Below, piece after piece: positions 1-5,921 of a DNA stretch of 8,396 bases. The position numbers were made by a program, and so were the translations under genes. Source of the DNA: Nostoc sp. GT001 (lineage in GTDB: Bacteria; Cyanobacteriota; Cyanobacteriia; Cyanobacteriales; Nostocaceae). The stretch lies in NCBI RefSeq assembly GCF_030382115.1, contig NZ_JAUDRJ010000003.1, positions 974,488 through 982,883 on the forward strand. The letters are read 5' to 3'. Numbering within the stretch: position 1 is the stretch's first letter; the number at the start of each line of letters is the position of its first letter. The notes under the pieces are model-generated. The model was not told where the DNA came from and made no database searches. It saw only the letters and a list, made by a program, of their open reading frames with translations.

Positions 1-392
1 GCATTGAAGTCAGCAATTTTGTAATCATAGGCCGATAGGTCAAATTGACCCAAAGAACCCTGTTCGACAACTGTTGTGCCATCCATCAACCGAATGATAA
101 TCTCACCAGTTGAAGCATTGACCCAAACTTTGTCTGTTTTACCATCACCGTTAAAGTCAGGAGTAATCGCCGCACTAGTTAAGTAAGGATTAGGATTGGG
201 ATTTGCTGACGTTTTAATGGGCGCAGTCACCGCTTGACTTTCTAGTGCTAGTGAAGAACTCTTATTTCCAAACCCCAAATCATAATTTAAACTCTTAAGA
301 GAAGTTGTCAAGATTTCTGATTTTGCAAAAGAATCTGATAACAATCGAGATGTATTCAAACCTAATGGTGAGGAATTTGAATTGTCAGGCAT
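1..392 (-). CDS. FG-GAP/VCBS-repeat-like calcium-loop protein, N-terminal part (runs off the left edge)
   Basis: The minus strand is open from an ATG at 392 to the window edge (130 codons, no stop), so the C-terminal part is missing. The N-terminal ~75 residues are Ser/Asn/Leu-rich with no recognised fold and no clear signal peptide, and end in an Asn-Pro linker (NPNPNP). Next comes TPDFNGDGKTDKVWVN, a DxNxDGxxD-type calcium loop followed by a beta-strand pattern, then a strand-rich stretch ending in YKIADFN, which looks like the start of a second loop. This spacing is typical of FG-GAP/VCBS beta-propeller repeats in large cyanobacterial surface or secreted proteins. The family is inferred from the motif; function is unknown. 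The ATG lacks a strong Shine-Dalgarno sequence. Secretion without a classical signal would fit a type I exported protein, but the needed C-terminus is not visible. Confidence 0.75.
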   Translation of the reverse strand, partial: MPDNSNSSPLGLNTSRLLSDSFAKSEILTTSLKSLNYDLGFGNKSSSLALESQAVTAPIKTSANPNPNPYLTSAAITPDFNGDGKTDKVWVNASTGEIIIRLMDGTTVVEQGSLGQFDLSAYDYKIADFN

Positions 393-801
393 GGTGAATT
401 TTTATTATTGGCTGCCATATTTTTTTAACTTTTTTTGGCAATCTCTTTCTGTAACGAAATAACATTTACCTGGTTTTCAACATTTCTTTATAACTATTTT
501 TTATTTATTAATGTCACTCTTTGAAGATAAATATTTGTTTGTTTTAAACTATTATTCTAAAAATTTCAAGTTCTATATAAGCTATTACAAAATATGTTTT
601 GTAATTTATATATGATTATTTATAGATAAAAAATGATTACTTTGTCTATTTTCTTTGACATTTGAAGGTTGTATCAAAAATCTACCTACGAACCAGAAGT
701 TTTTTATGTTCAATTAGACAGACTTAATTAAGATAGAAGCGATTGCTACATTATTCTTAATATATTTTGTATAATCTTACCTTTATTTTCTTTGCACTTT
801 T
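393..801. other. AT-rich intergenic spacer
   Basis: This 409-bp spacer lies upstream of the FG-GAP-type gene and downstream of the Nudix gene, both on the minus strand. It is very AT-rich with many T and A runs and has no convincing ORF on either strand. A 10-bp perfect palindrome (CTTAATTAAG) sits at 723-732. A TATAAT at 770-775 is on the plus strand and would point into the Nudix gene antisense, so it is probably chance. No GC-rich terminator hairpin follows the Nudix stop. The promoter of the 392 gene must lie here, but no clear -35/-10 pair is visible. Confidence 0.5.
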
Positions 802-1269
802 TTAAGTAATAGCTGAATCGTGACTCTTTTTTATTTTGTGAACAAGCTTAGATAAAAAATAACCTTGACCACCAGCTAGTCCTAAATTTGAGCTATCTAA
901 TTTAACCCAATAAAAATCGAAGGCTATAGGGTTTTTGCTCGTACTTGAATGTATTTCCCAATGCCGCCAAGTAGATGGTGTAGGCTGAGTTAATTCGAGA
1001 TGATAAACATAACGTTCTTGAATTTCATCACGATAGGGAGTCATGTTGTATTGATAAATACCCAATAACTCAATAATGCGAACTCCCTTAACACCAGATT
1101 CTTCATAAATTTCCCGCAGTACAGCTTCAGATGGCTCCTCACTTTCTTCAACTGTACCAGCTGGTACTTGCACGCCAGCTTCAGGAAAATCAGTATGTGT
1201 AAAAACCATTAATCCATCTTTGTTAGTTACGTAAGCGATCGCTTTTTTTATTAGGGGTTGAGTGGACAT
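802..1269 (-). CDS. Nudix hydrolase
   Basis: This complete 155-residue protein is probably cytoplasmic and hydrolyses a nucleoside diphosphate linked to another moiety (X). The Nudix box is perfect: G38-x5-E44-x7-R52-E53-I-Y-E56-E57-S-G59-V60 matches GX5EX7REUXEEXGU, and its glutamates bind the catalytic divalent metal. The N-terminus (KAIAYVTNKDGLMVF) is the usual first Nudix strand, and PAGTVEESE leads into the box. The C-terminal half contains YRDEIQERYVYHLEL and a Trp-rich segment, without a second recognisable domain. Length is normal for a single-domain Nudix protein. The substrate cannot be read from sequence; Nudix proteins of this size include (d)NTP, ADP-ribose and dinucleotide hydrolases. 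It has no operon partner here and is divergent from the aminopeptidase. The ATG at 1269 has no strong Shine-Dalgarno sequence, but the conserved first strand begins about eight residues after it, so the start fits. Confidence 0.9.
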   Translation of the reverse strand: MSTQPLIKKAIAYVTNKDGLMVFTHTDFPEAGVQVPAGTVEESEEPSEAVLREIYEESGVKGVRIIELLGIYQYNMTPYRDEIQERYVYHLELTQPTPSTWRHWEIHSSTSKNPIAFDFYWVKLDSSNLGLAGGQGYFLSKLVHKIKKSHDSAIT

Positions 1270-1378
1270 AGTTTTTATACTGTGTGTTGTTAGATTTATG
1301 AAATACCATAATTTATATAAGATAAACGTTTAAAATTTATTTCATTTCATAAATATCCTAAATTATTCAATAACAACA

Positions 1379-1411
1379 AGATCCCCGACTTCTTAAAGAA
1401 GTCGGGGATCT
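1379..1411. repeat. Perfect 33-nt palindromic hairpin repeat
   Basis: Two 16-nt arms, AGATCCCCGACTTCTT and its exact reverse complement, flank a single A, giving a very stable GC-cored hairpin on either strand. From memory, TCCCCGACTTCTT palindromes of this type are dispersed in Nostocales intergenic regions, so this is probably one copy of a multicopy element. It lies between two divergent genes, not at a 3' end, so it is badly placed to be their terminator. No T run follows directly on either strand. Confidence 0.8.
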
Positions 1412-1453
1412 AAGTCTTTCGAGATAATTGATTATTATCCAATGATTTATGAC

Positions 1454-1481
1454 TTGAATCGAAACAAATATTGGTTAGAAT
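1454..1481 (+). promoter_or_regulatory. Weak candidate promoter for the aminopeptidase gene
   Basis: TTGAAT at 1454-1459 and TAGAAT at 1476-1481 are separated by 16 bp and match the sigma-70 -35/-10 pattern in 5/6 and 5/6 positions. Transcription would begin near 1488, giving a leader of about 88 nt before the ATG at 1576. In such AT-rich DNA a match of this strength can occur by chance. Confidence 0.3.
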
Positions 1482-1575
1482 AACTTAGATTAGCAACTAT
1501 TCAGAGGCATAATCTGTGCATACTCTGGTTGTCAAAAGTGTAAAATAACACAATACTTTCATAAATACATCAACT

Positions 1576-2885
1576 ATGCAAGCAGAATATCGGCAGCGTC
1601 GCGAGCAATTAATGGCAAAAATTGGTGATGGAACAGCCATTTTTCGCAGTGCGCCAATGGCAGTGATGCACAACGATGTCGAGTATGTTTATCGCCAAGA
1701 TAGTGATTTTTTTACTTGACTGGTTTTAATGAGCCACAAGCAGTAGCAGTGTTAGCACCGCATCACGCAGAACATCGGTTTGTGTTGTTTGTCCAACCGA
1801 AGGATCGGGAAAAGGAAGTATGGACTGGTTATCTTTGTGGGGTAGATGCAGCGAAGGAAATTTATGGTGCTGATGAAGCTTACCCCATTAGCGAGTTAGA
1901 TGAAAAGTTACCGCAGTATTTAGAAAAAGCTAGCCGGATTTACTATCACTTAGGACGCGATCGCACTTTTAACGATCAAATCCTGAAACATTACCAAAGT
2001 TTACTGCGGACTTATCCGAAACGCGGTACAGGCCCGATCGCTATTGAAGATACTGGCCCTGTCCTCAACAGCATGAGATTGATCAAAAGCGAAGCTGAGG
2101 TGGAATTGATGCGTCAAGCAGCTGCGATCGCCACCGAAGCACACAACTATGCCCAAGAAATTGCCGCGCCGGGACGTTATGAGTACGAAATCCAGGCGGA
2201 GATGGAACGCATCTTTCGAGTGCGGGGTGGAATGGGGCCAGCTTATCCTTCGATTGTGGCTTCTGGTGTCAATGCTTGCGTACTACACTACATTGAGAAT
2301 AATCGTCAAATGCAGGATGGAGAATTACTGCTAATTGATGCCGGTTGTGCTTACGGTTATTACAACTCTGACATTACCCGGACATTTCCCGTGGGTGGTA
2401 AATTTACGCCAGAACAAAAGACACTGTATGAAATTGTTTTGGAGGCGCAAAAACAAGCGATCGCTCAAGTCCAACCAGGTAATCCCTTCAAATTAGTTCA
2501 TGATACAGCAGTGCGCGTTCTCACAGAAGGTTTAGTCGAACTTGGCATTCTCAAAGGTGAAATCGACAAGTTAATTGAAGAAGAAAAATACAAACCGTAT
2601 TATATGCACCGCACCAGTCATTGGTTAGGTTTAGATGTCCATGATGTCGGTGTTTATCAGCATGGTGAAGACAAACCACAGATTTTACAACCAGGTCAAA
2701 TTTTGACAGTGGAACCGGGACTATATATTGTGCCAGATACCAAACTAGCAGAAGACCAGCCACAGACCGATCCGCGATGGGTTGGCATTGGCATTCGGAT
2801 TGAGGATGATGTGTTAGTTACACCTGAGGGACATGAGGTGTTAACTGCTGGGGTTCCCAAAGAAATAGATGAAATCGAAAGATAG
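1576..2885 (+). pseudogene. pepP: Xaa-Pro aminopeptidase (M24B), interrupted by a single-base frameshift
   Basis: This metallo-aminopeptidase removes an N-terminal residue preceding proline; it should be cytoplasmic. The ATG at 1576 opens MQAEYRQRREQLMAKIGDG, the expected N-terminus, but the frame stops at TGA 1717-1719. The rest (LTGFNEPQAVAVLAPHH onward) lies in another frame from 1716 to 2885. Adding one T to the T7 run at 1707-1713 restores DSDFFYLTGFNEP and one protein of 436 residues, the size of E. coli PepP (about 440). In repaired numbering the five metal ligands are all present: D255 (LLIDAG), D266 (SDITRTF), H349 (SHWLGLDVHDVG), E380 (TVEPG) and E410 (RIEDD). Conservation after the break argues that the gene is, or was until recently, functional. 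The TTG at 1716 is not a credible start, as it would remove part of the N-terminal domain. The pseudogene label reflects the sequence as given; a sequencing error in the T run is quite possible. Confidence 0.88.
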
Positions 2886-2904
2886 AAATGGCGATGGTAG
2901 AAAA

Positions 2905-3027
2905 GCCCCGGCGATTGAAATCGCGGCTATACAGACAAAACCCACCTGCGTGGGTTTAAACCCTTGATTTTGTATTAGTCCACGGAGGTAGACAATGCTA
3001 GTGTAGCCGTGACTTCCAGTCGCCCAA
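2905..3027. repeat. MITE-like dispersed repeat with imperfect terminal inverted repeats
   Basis: This element fills almost all of the gap between the convergent aminopeptidase and histidine kinase genes. The outer arms, 2910-2932 (GGCGATTGAAATCGCGGCTA...) and 3001-3024 (GTGTAGCCGTGACTTCCAGT...), are inverted copies with about four mismatches and a one-base gap. An inner hairpin, AAACCCA-CCTGCG-TGGGTTT, lies at 2938-2957. No transposase is present. From memory, intergenic elements with a 'cggcgattgaaatcgcggctatac' end are abundant in Nostoc genomes; that is recall, not a search. The inner hairpin could act as a two-way terminator for the two converging genes, although T runs are short. Confidence 0.7.
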
Positions 3028-3032
3028 TACTT

Positions 3033-4220
3033 TTAAAACTCCACTAAAGGAAAAATGGCGGTGAAAGTAGAACCAACGCCTACCTGTGAGGCTAGATTAA
3101 TTTGACCTTGCAATAGTTTTACTAAACGCGAGACGATCGCTAATCCCAATCCTGTACTATCAGGAAGATAGGGACGATCGCTAGAACTCACGCGAAAGTA
3201 GGGTTCAAATATCTGGGCTTGGTTTTCAGGTGCAATGCCTACTCCAGTGTCAGAAACTGCGATCGCCCATCTTTGCTTCTCTAACACCTGACACATAATA
3301 ATAATAGTCCCCGACTCTGTATAACGAATCGCATTACTAATAAGATTTGTAACAATTTGTTGCAACTGAAAAGAATCTGTGATTAATTTTTCCGGGATGC
3401 GATCGCAATCGACTACTATTTGTAAATTTTTTCCCGCAGCTAAAGGTTCCAACATTTCACACACATTACCGATTAATTGACGCACATCGGTAGGTGCTAA
3501 TTGGAGTTTTATCTGCCCGGCGTCATAGCGCGAAAGTTCTAGTACATCATTAATTAGATGAAGTAACTGTCTACCATTGCGTAGTACGCGTTCAATATGT
3601 TCTAGATTGGTAACGCTGTCTTTGATCTCAGTCTTTCGTCGTTGTTGGCGTAAAAATAGATCCGAATAACCAATAATGGAAGTTAGAGGATGTTTCAATT
3701 CGTGGGCTAGTTGGGAAAGATAATCTTGATTAGTGCTAATTAGCCGCGTGAGTTCTTCATTATGGAGCGTTAGTGATGCTTGCAACTTCTGTAATTCACG
3801 CAGGCGTTCCTCAACATAACTCTTGAAACATCGAGCGATCGCTTCGTCTATAATAGCGTCAATCAAACGCATGGAACGAATTATCTCTGAGGGGATTCCT
3901 TTTAGTAAATCTGCTTGTAGAGCATCAAATATTACTGTTCGCAGCAGATGATATTCTCTAGCAATTTCTGCTGGATCAAAACCTTGTTCGGCTCGAATCG
4001 CTCCATGCTGAAAACTGGCAGTAACCATTGATTGAATATCATTCTCTTGAGATTTTGAAAGCACTGTCACCATAGCTTTCAAAACATCAGGAATATGATC
4101 CTTTACCGCTGTATAAGATAGGTCATCAGCACTTTCAATCCGTCTATCCTTGCGAACTGCTAAAATCCATTTATCAAGGATGGTGTCCGTTTTTTCAGCC
4201 AGGAGTTGACTAAAATCCAT
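3033..4220 (-). CDS. Soluble sensor histidine kinase with RsbRD-like N-terminal domain
   Basis: This complete 395-residue kinase should autophosphorylate on histidine and pass the phosphate to a response regulator. Residues 1-140 are all-alpha (LLAEKTDTILDKW... and HGAIRAEQGFDPAEIAREYHLLR) and resemble the RsbRD N-terminal, globin-like sensor region. A short coiled coil spans about 138-165. The H-box is LAHELKHPLTSIIGYSDL with phospho-acceptor H173. HATPase_c shows the N-box (QIVTNLISNAIRY, N292 and N296), G1 (DTGVGI, 324-329), an F-box (IFEPYFR) and G2 (TGLGLAI, 356-362), so all catalytic motifs are intact. There is no membrane segment, PAS, GAF or receiver domain, so the signal is probably sensed in the cytoplasm. 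No response regulator lies in the window. It is divergent from the transport operon; a 14-nt inverted repeat (ACGACT-AG-AGTCGT, 4276-4289) sits about 60 bp upstream of its start. A functional link to the transporter is only suggested by position. Confidence 0.92.
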   Translation of the reverse strand: MDFSQLLAEKTDTILDKWILAVRKDRRIESADDLSYTAVKDHIPDVLKAMVTVLSKSQENDIQSMVTASFQHGAIRAEQGFDPAEIAREYHLLRTVIFDALQADLLKGIPSEIIRSMRLIDAIIDEAIARCFKSYVEERLRELQKLQASLTLHNEELTRLISTNQDYLSQLAHELKHPLTSIIGYSDLFLRQQRRKTEIKDSVTNLEHIERVLRNGRQLLHLINDVLELSRYDAGQIKLQLAPTDVRQLIGNVCEMLEPLAAGKNLQIVVDCDRIPEKLITDSFQLQQIVTNLISNAIRYTESGTIIIMCQVLEKQRWAIAVSDTGVGIAPENQAQIFEPYFRVSSSDRPYLPDSTGLGLAIVSRLVKLLQGQINLASQVGVGSTFTAIFPLVEF

Positions 4221-4584
4221 TATGTTAAATTCAGCTAGGAGATAGATGAGTAAACTTCCATATGCAAATAGTTTAACGACTAGAGTCGTGTTTTACCAAA
4301 ATTAGTAATATCTTTCACCTACCAAAAGAAGTAGATTTTACAAATCCTCTTGCTGGTGAAATGAGTATACGTACATAAAGCTTAAAAAGTATAATATATA
4401 TCTTAATGTCATCAATCTAAATCTAGCAGTTAACAGCCTTGTGACTTGATTGCCAAAATTATTTAGCTTACTGTGCAAGGATTTGATTCATAAGATAACC
4501 AAAATTATCAATTTTCTGGATTAGCGAAAAGTTAGGATAGGCAGTTGATTTAAGTAACAAAATAAACAACAACTATCAGAAGAC
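4221..4584. other. AT-rich spacer between divergent kinase gene and transport operon
   Basis: No ORF is supported on either strand here. The region carries a 14-nt inverted repeat at 4276-4289 (ACGACT-AG-AGTCGT) that could be an operator for the kinase gene. No NtcA-type GTA-N8-TAC site, which would be expected for a nitrogen-controlled nitrate operon, was found by eye. The rest is low-complexity AT-rich DNA in which I see nothing else. Confidence 0.5.
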
Positions 4585-4606
4585 AGATACTTTTACGGAA
4601 GTATCT
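4585..4606. promoter_or_regulatory. Inverted repeat, candidate operator upstream of the transport promoter
   Basis: AGATACTT (4585-4592) and AAGTATCT (4599-4606) are perfect inverted arms around a 6-nt centre (TTACGG). The site ends 24 bp before the TATAAT at 4631, covering roughly -58 to -37 relative to a start near 4643, where activators and repressors often bind. The regulator is unknown. Confidence 0.35.
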
Positions 4607-4607
4607 A

Positions 4608-4636
4608 TGTTAGGTTATGTATATCAATGTTATAAT
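4608..4636 (+). promoter_or_regulatory. Promoter for the riboswitch-led transport operon
   Basis: A perfect -10 hexamer TATAAT lies at 4631-4636. The position 17 bp upstream (4608-4613, TGTTAG) is a poor -35 match, which suggests dependence on an activator. Transcription would start near 4643, just before the conserved riboswitch core, which fits a riboswitch leader well. Confidence 0.5.
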
Positions 4637-4659
4637 GCGCATAATAACTTAGTATTTAC

Positions 4660-4880
4660 TTAGAGTAAGTCAGCTTAATCCAACAGATCACAGTGCGTGA
4701 TGTTGGAGCGGAGGAACCAAATTGTGGGGCGTATCTAATAGAAAGTGAGGAGTTGAGAGTGAGGAGTTAGGAATTAAATAAAATTTAGTAACTCATAACT
4801 CATAACTTATAACTTTCTTTAGAAGGGCATCTCTCAGCCCTAGCCCGTCAGCTAACTTCGTAGGCATTGAGAGGAGACTG
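4660..4880 (+). ncRNA. c-di-AMP riboswitch (ydaO/yuaA class) with a repeat-extended arm
   Basis: The leader carries hallmark ydaO/yuaA blocks in order. These are AGCTTAATCC (4672-4681), then a stem CCAACA/TGTTGG (4680-4685 with 4701-4706) with inner TCAC/GTGA. They are followed by GAGCGGAGGAACCA (4706-4719) and GGGGCG, then a GGGC/GCCC hairpin (AGGGCATCTCTCAGCCCT, 4824-4841). The most diagnostic block is CCCGTCAGCTAACTTCGTAG (4844-4863), continuing GGC and GAGAGGAGAC. This class binds c-di-AMP and usually lowers expression when ligand is bound, often for K+ transport, osmolyte transport or cell-wall genes. Between the core blocks an extra hairpin (4740-4818) is closed by AGAAAGT/ACTTTCT and filled with heptad repeats. 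The purine-rich 3' end (GAGGAG at 4871) could be an occluded ribosome site. I see no convincing intrinsic terminator, so translational control is possible. Class assignment is from remembered consensus and the second copy. Confidence 0.88.
4740..4818 (+). repeat. Heptad/14-mer repeat hairpin inside the riboswitch
   Basis: Two near-identical 14-mers lie in tandem (GTGAGGAGTTGAGA at 4745-4758 and GTGAGGAGTTAGGA at 4759-4772). On the other side of an A/T-rich loop come three heptads of roughly opposite sense (AACTCAT, AACTCAT, AACTTAT, 4790-4810). The halves can pair imperfectly (GAGGAGTT with AACTCAT-type units), closed by a perfect 7-bp stem. This resembles the short tandem heptad repeats known from Nostocales and appears inserted in a variable riboswitch arm. 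Confidence 0.7.
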
Positions 4881-4978
4881 AAGAGACGGCATTTTTATAA
4901 TGTTCCGATCTCATTCAGTGTCCAAGGCTGGTACTGCTCAAATTTTTGTACCTGCACTTAAACCTGTTGAGGTCGTAA

Positions 4979-5831
4979 ATGATATTTCAACTAAACTTAG
5001 CAGCGATCGCGGCGATCGCTGGACAAGCGGCTTGGAAAAAGGCAAAACCTGTCATCCTTAGAGATGTCTTCTTTCTACCTGTATTGGGCTTCTTGGGAAT
5101 AATAGTGTTGTGGTGGATTATTGCACTTGCCAATCATGAATTGATGCCCACCCCACCAGAAGCGCTAATCGCTAATCTAGACTACATAAGAAATCCCTTT
5201 TACGAGCGAGGTCCGGGTAACTTAGGAATTGGTTGGCTGTTGATCGCAAGTCTGCGCCGGGTATTAATAGGCTTTTTGTTAGGTGCGGTAGTAGCGATTC
5301 CTCTGGGGTTTCTAATTGGCATGTCCAGACCTAGCAATGCTAGCGTTTAATCCGATCATTCAAATTTTTAAACCTGTATCGCCTCTAGCTTGGCTACCCA
5401 TCGCCTTAGCAATTTTCAACTTAGCAGAACCTTCCGCCATTTTTGTGATATTTATTACTTCCTTATGGCCGACAATTATTAATACCGCCTTAGGAGTTTC
5501 TAGCGTTCCCAAAGATTATTTAGATGTGGCACGAGTTTTGGAAATGCCTGATTGGCGAAGGATTACAAAAATAATTTTGCCTGCAAGCTTACCGTATATT
5601 TTTACAGGTTTGCGAATTAGTTTAGGCATAGCTTGGTTGGTCATCGTCGCCGTAGAAATGCTCACAGGCGGTGTTGGGATCGGCTTTTTTGTCTGGGATG
5701 AATGGAGTCGTTTAAACCTAAGTTCAGTATTTTTAGCCGTTTTCATAATTGGCTTAACTGGGTTAATTTTAGATTACGCCGTGGGTAAAATTCAAGAATT
5801 AGTCACCCATCGCCCTACAACTTCTAACTAA
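4979..5831 (+). pseudogene. NrtB/CmpB-type ABC transporter permease, interrupted by a single-base frameshift
   Basis: This is the inner-membrane channel subunit of a NitT/TauT-family importer. Frame one (4979-5350) gives a first membrane segment (FFLPVLGFLGIIVLWWIIALA, residues ~31-51), HELMPTPPEAL, and SLRRVLIGFLLGAVVAIPLG. It then loses register after GMSRP. Frame two carries AMLAFNPIIQIFKPVSPLAW and the rest to 5831. Dropping one base, most simply A5333, gives GMSRPAMLAFNPII and a 283-residue protein of normal length for NrtB. The EAA-type loop that contacts the ATPase (DYLDVARVLEMPDWRRITK...P) lies near residues 179-209. ATG 4979 has GAGG at 4969-4972 with good spacing. An alternative start is ATG 4900 in another frame (MFRSHSVSKAGTAQIF...), which would need a further frameshift near 4998. 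The fragment start at TTG 5316 is not a real initiation site. Whether the break is a sequencing error or true damage cannot be told here. Confidence 0.85.
5003..5019. repeat. Tandem HIP1 octamers
   Basis: Two GCGATCGC palindromes (5003-5010 and 5012-5019) sit one base apart within the start of the permease gene, encoding part of AAIAAIAG. HIP1 is the highly over-represented octamer of many cyanobacteria and supports the taxonomic call. Confidence 0.85.
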
Positions 5832-5904
5832 CAAAATTTGGCTGCGTTCAAAACAGCAAAATCTAACAATACTCTGCACCTGAAGCGTGAGTAATTAATC
5901 ACCA

Positions 5905-5921
5905 ATGGAGCTACAAGAATG
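5905..5921 (+). promoter_or_regulatory. Ribosome binding site of the solute-binding protein
   Basis: GGAG at 5907-5910 lies 8 nt before the ATG at 5919. This fixes the start that places the twin-arginine motif at residues 7-13, the normal distance from an N-terminus. Confidence 0.6.

Larger units (their letters stand above)
1270..1575. other. Divergent intergenic region between Nudix and aminopeptidase genes
   Basis: This 306-bp region must hold promoters for two divergent genes. It is AT-rich apart from the 33-nt palindrome at 1379-1411. Toward the aminopeptidase, a weak sigma-70-like pair is visible (TTGAAT at 1454-1459, 16-bp spacer, TAGAAT at 1476-1481). No NtcA-type GTA-N8-TAC site was found by eye, and no small ORF is supported. 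Confidence 0.5.

Noticed and set aside
770..775. TATAAT on the plus strand upstream of the Nudix stop
   Set aside because: It would only drive antisense transcription into the Nudix gene, lacks a -35 and lies in AT-rich DNA where chance matches are common.
2149..2763. Short ORFs on both strands inside the aminopeptidase gene
   Set aside because: They overlap the strongly conserved catalytic domain in other frames and encode no recognisable protein.
4790..4810. Heptad repeats considered as a CRISPR-like array
   Set aside because: The units are 7 nt without spacers and form one arm of a hairpin, so they are short tandem repeats.
4844..4896. Possible intrinsic terminator of the riboswitch: CCGTC (4845-4849) pairing with GACGG (4885-4889) ahead of T5
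   Set aside because: The stem is only 5 bp with a loop of about 35 nt and a short T run, and it would use core aptamer bases so that ligand would prevent termination, opposite to the usual behaviour of the class.
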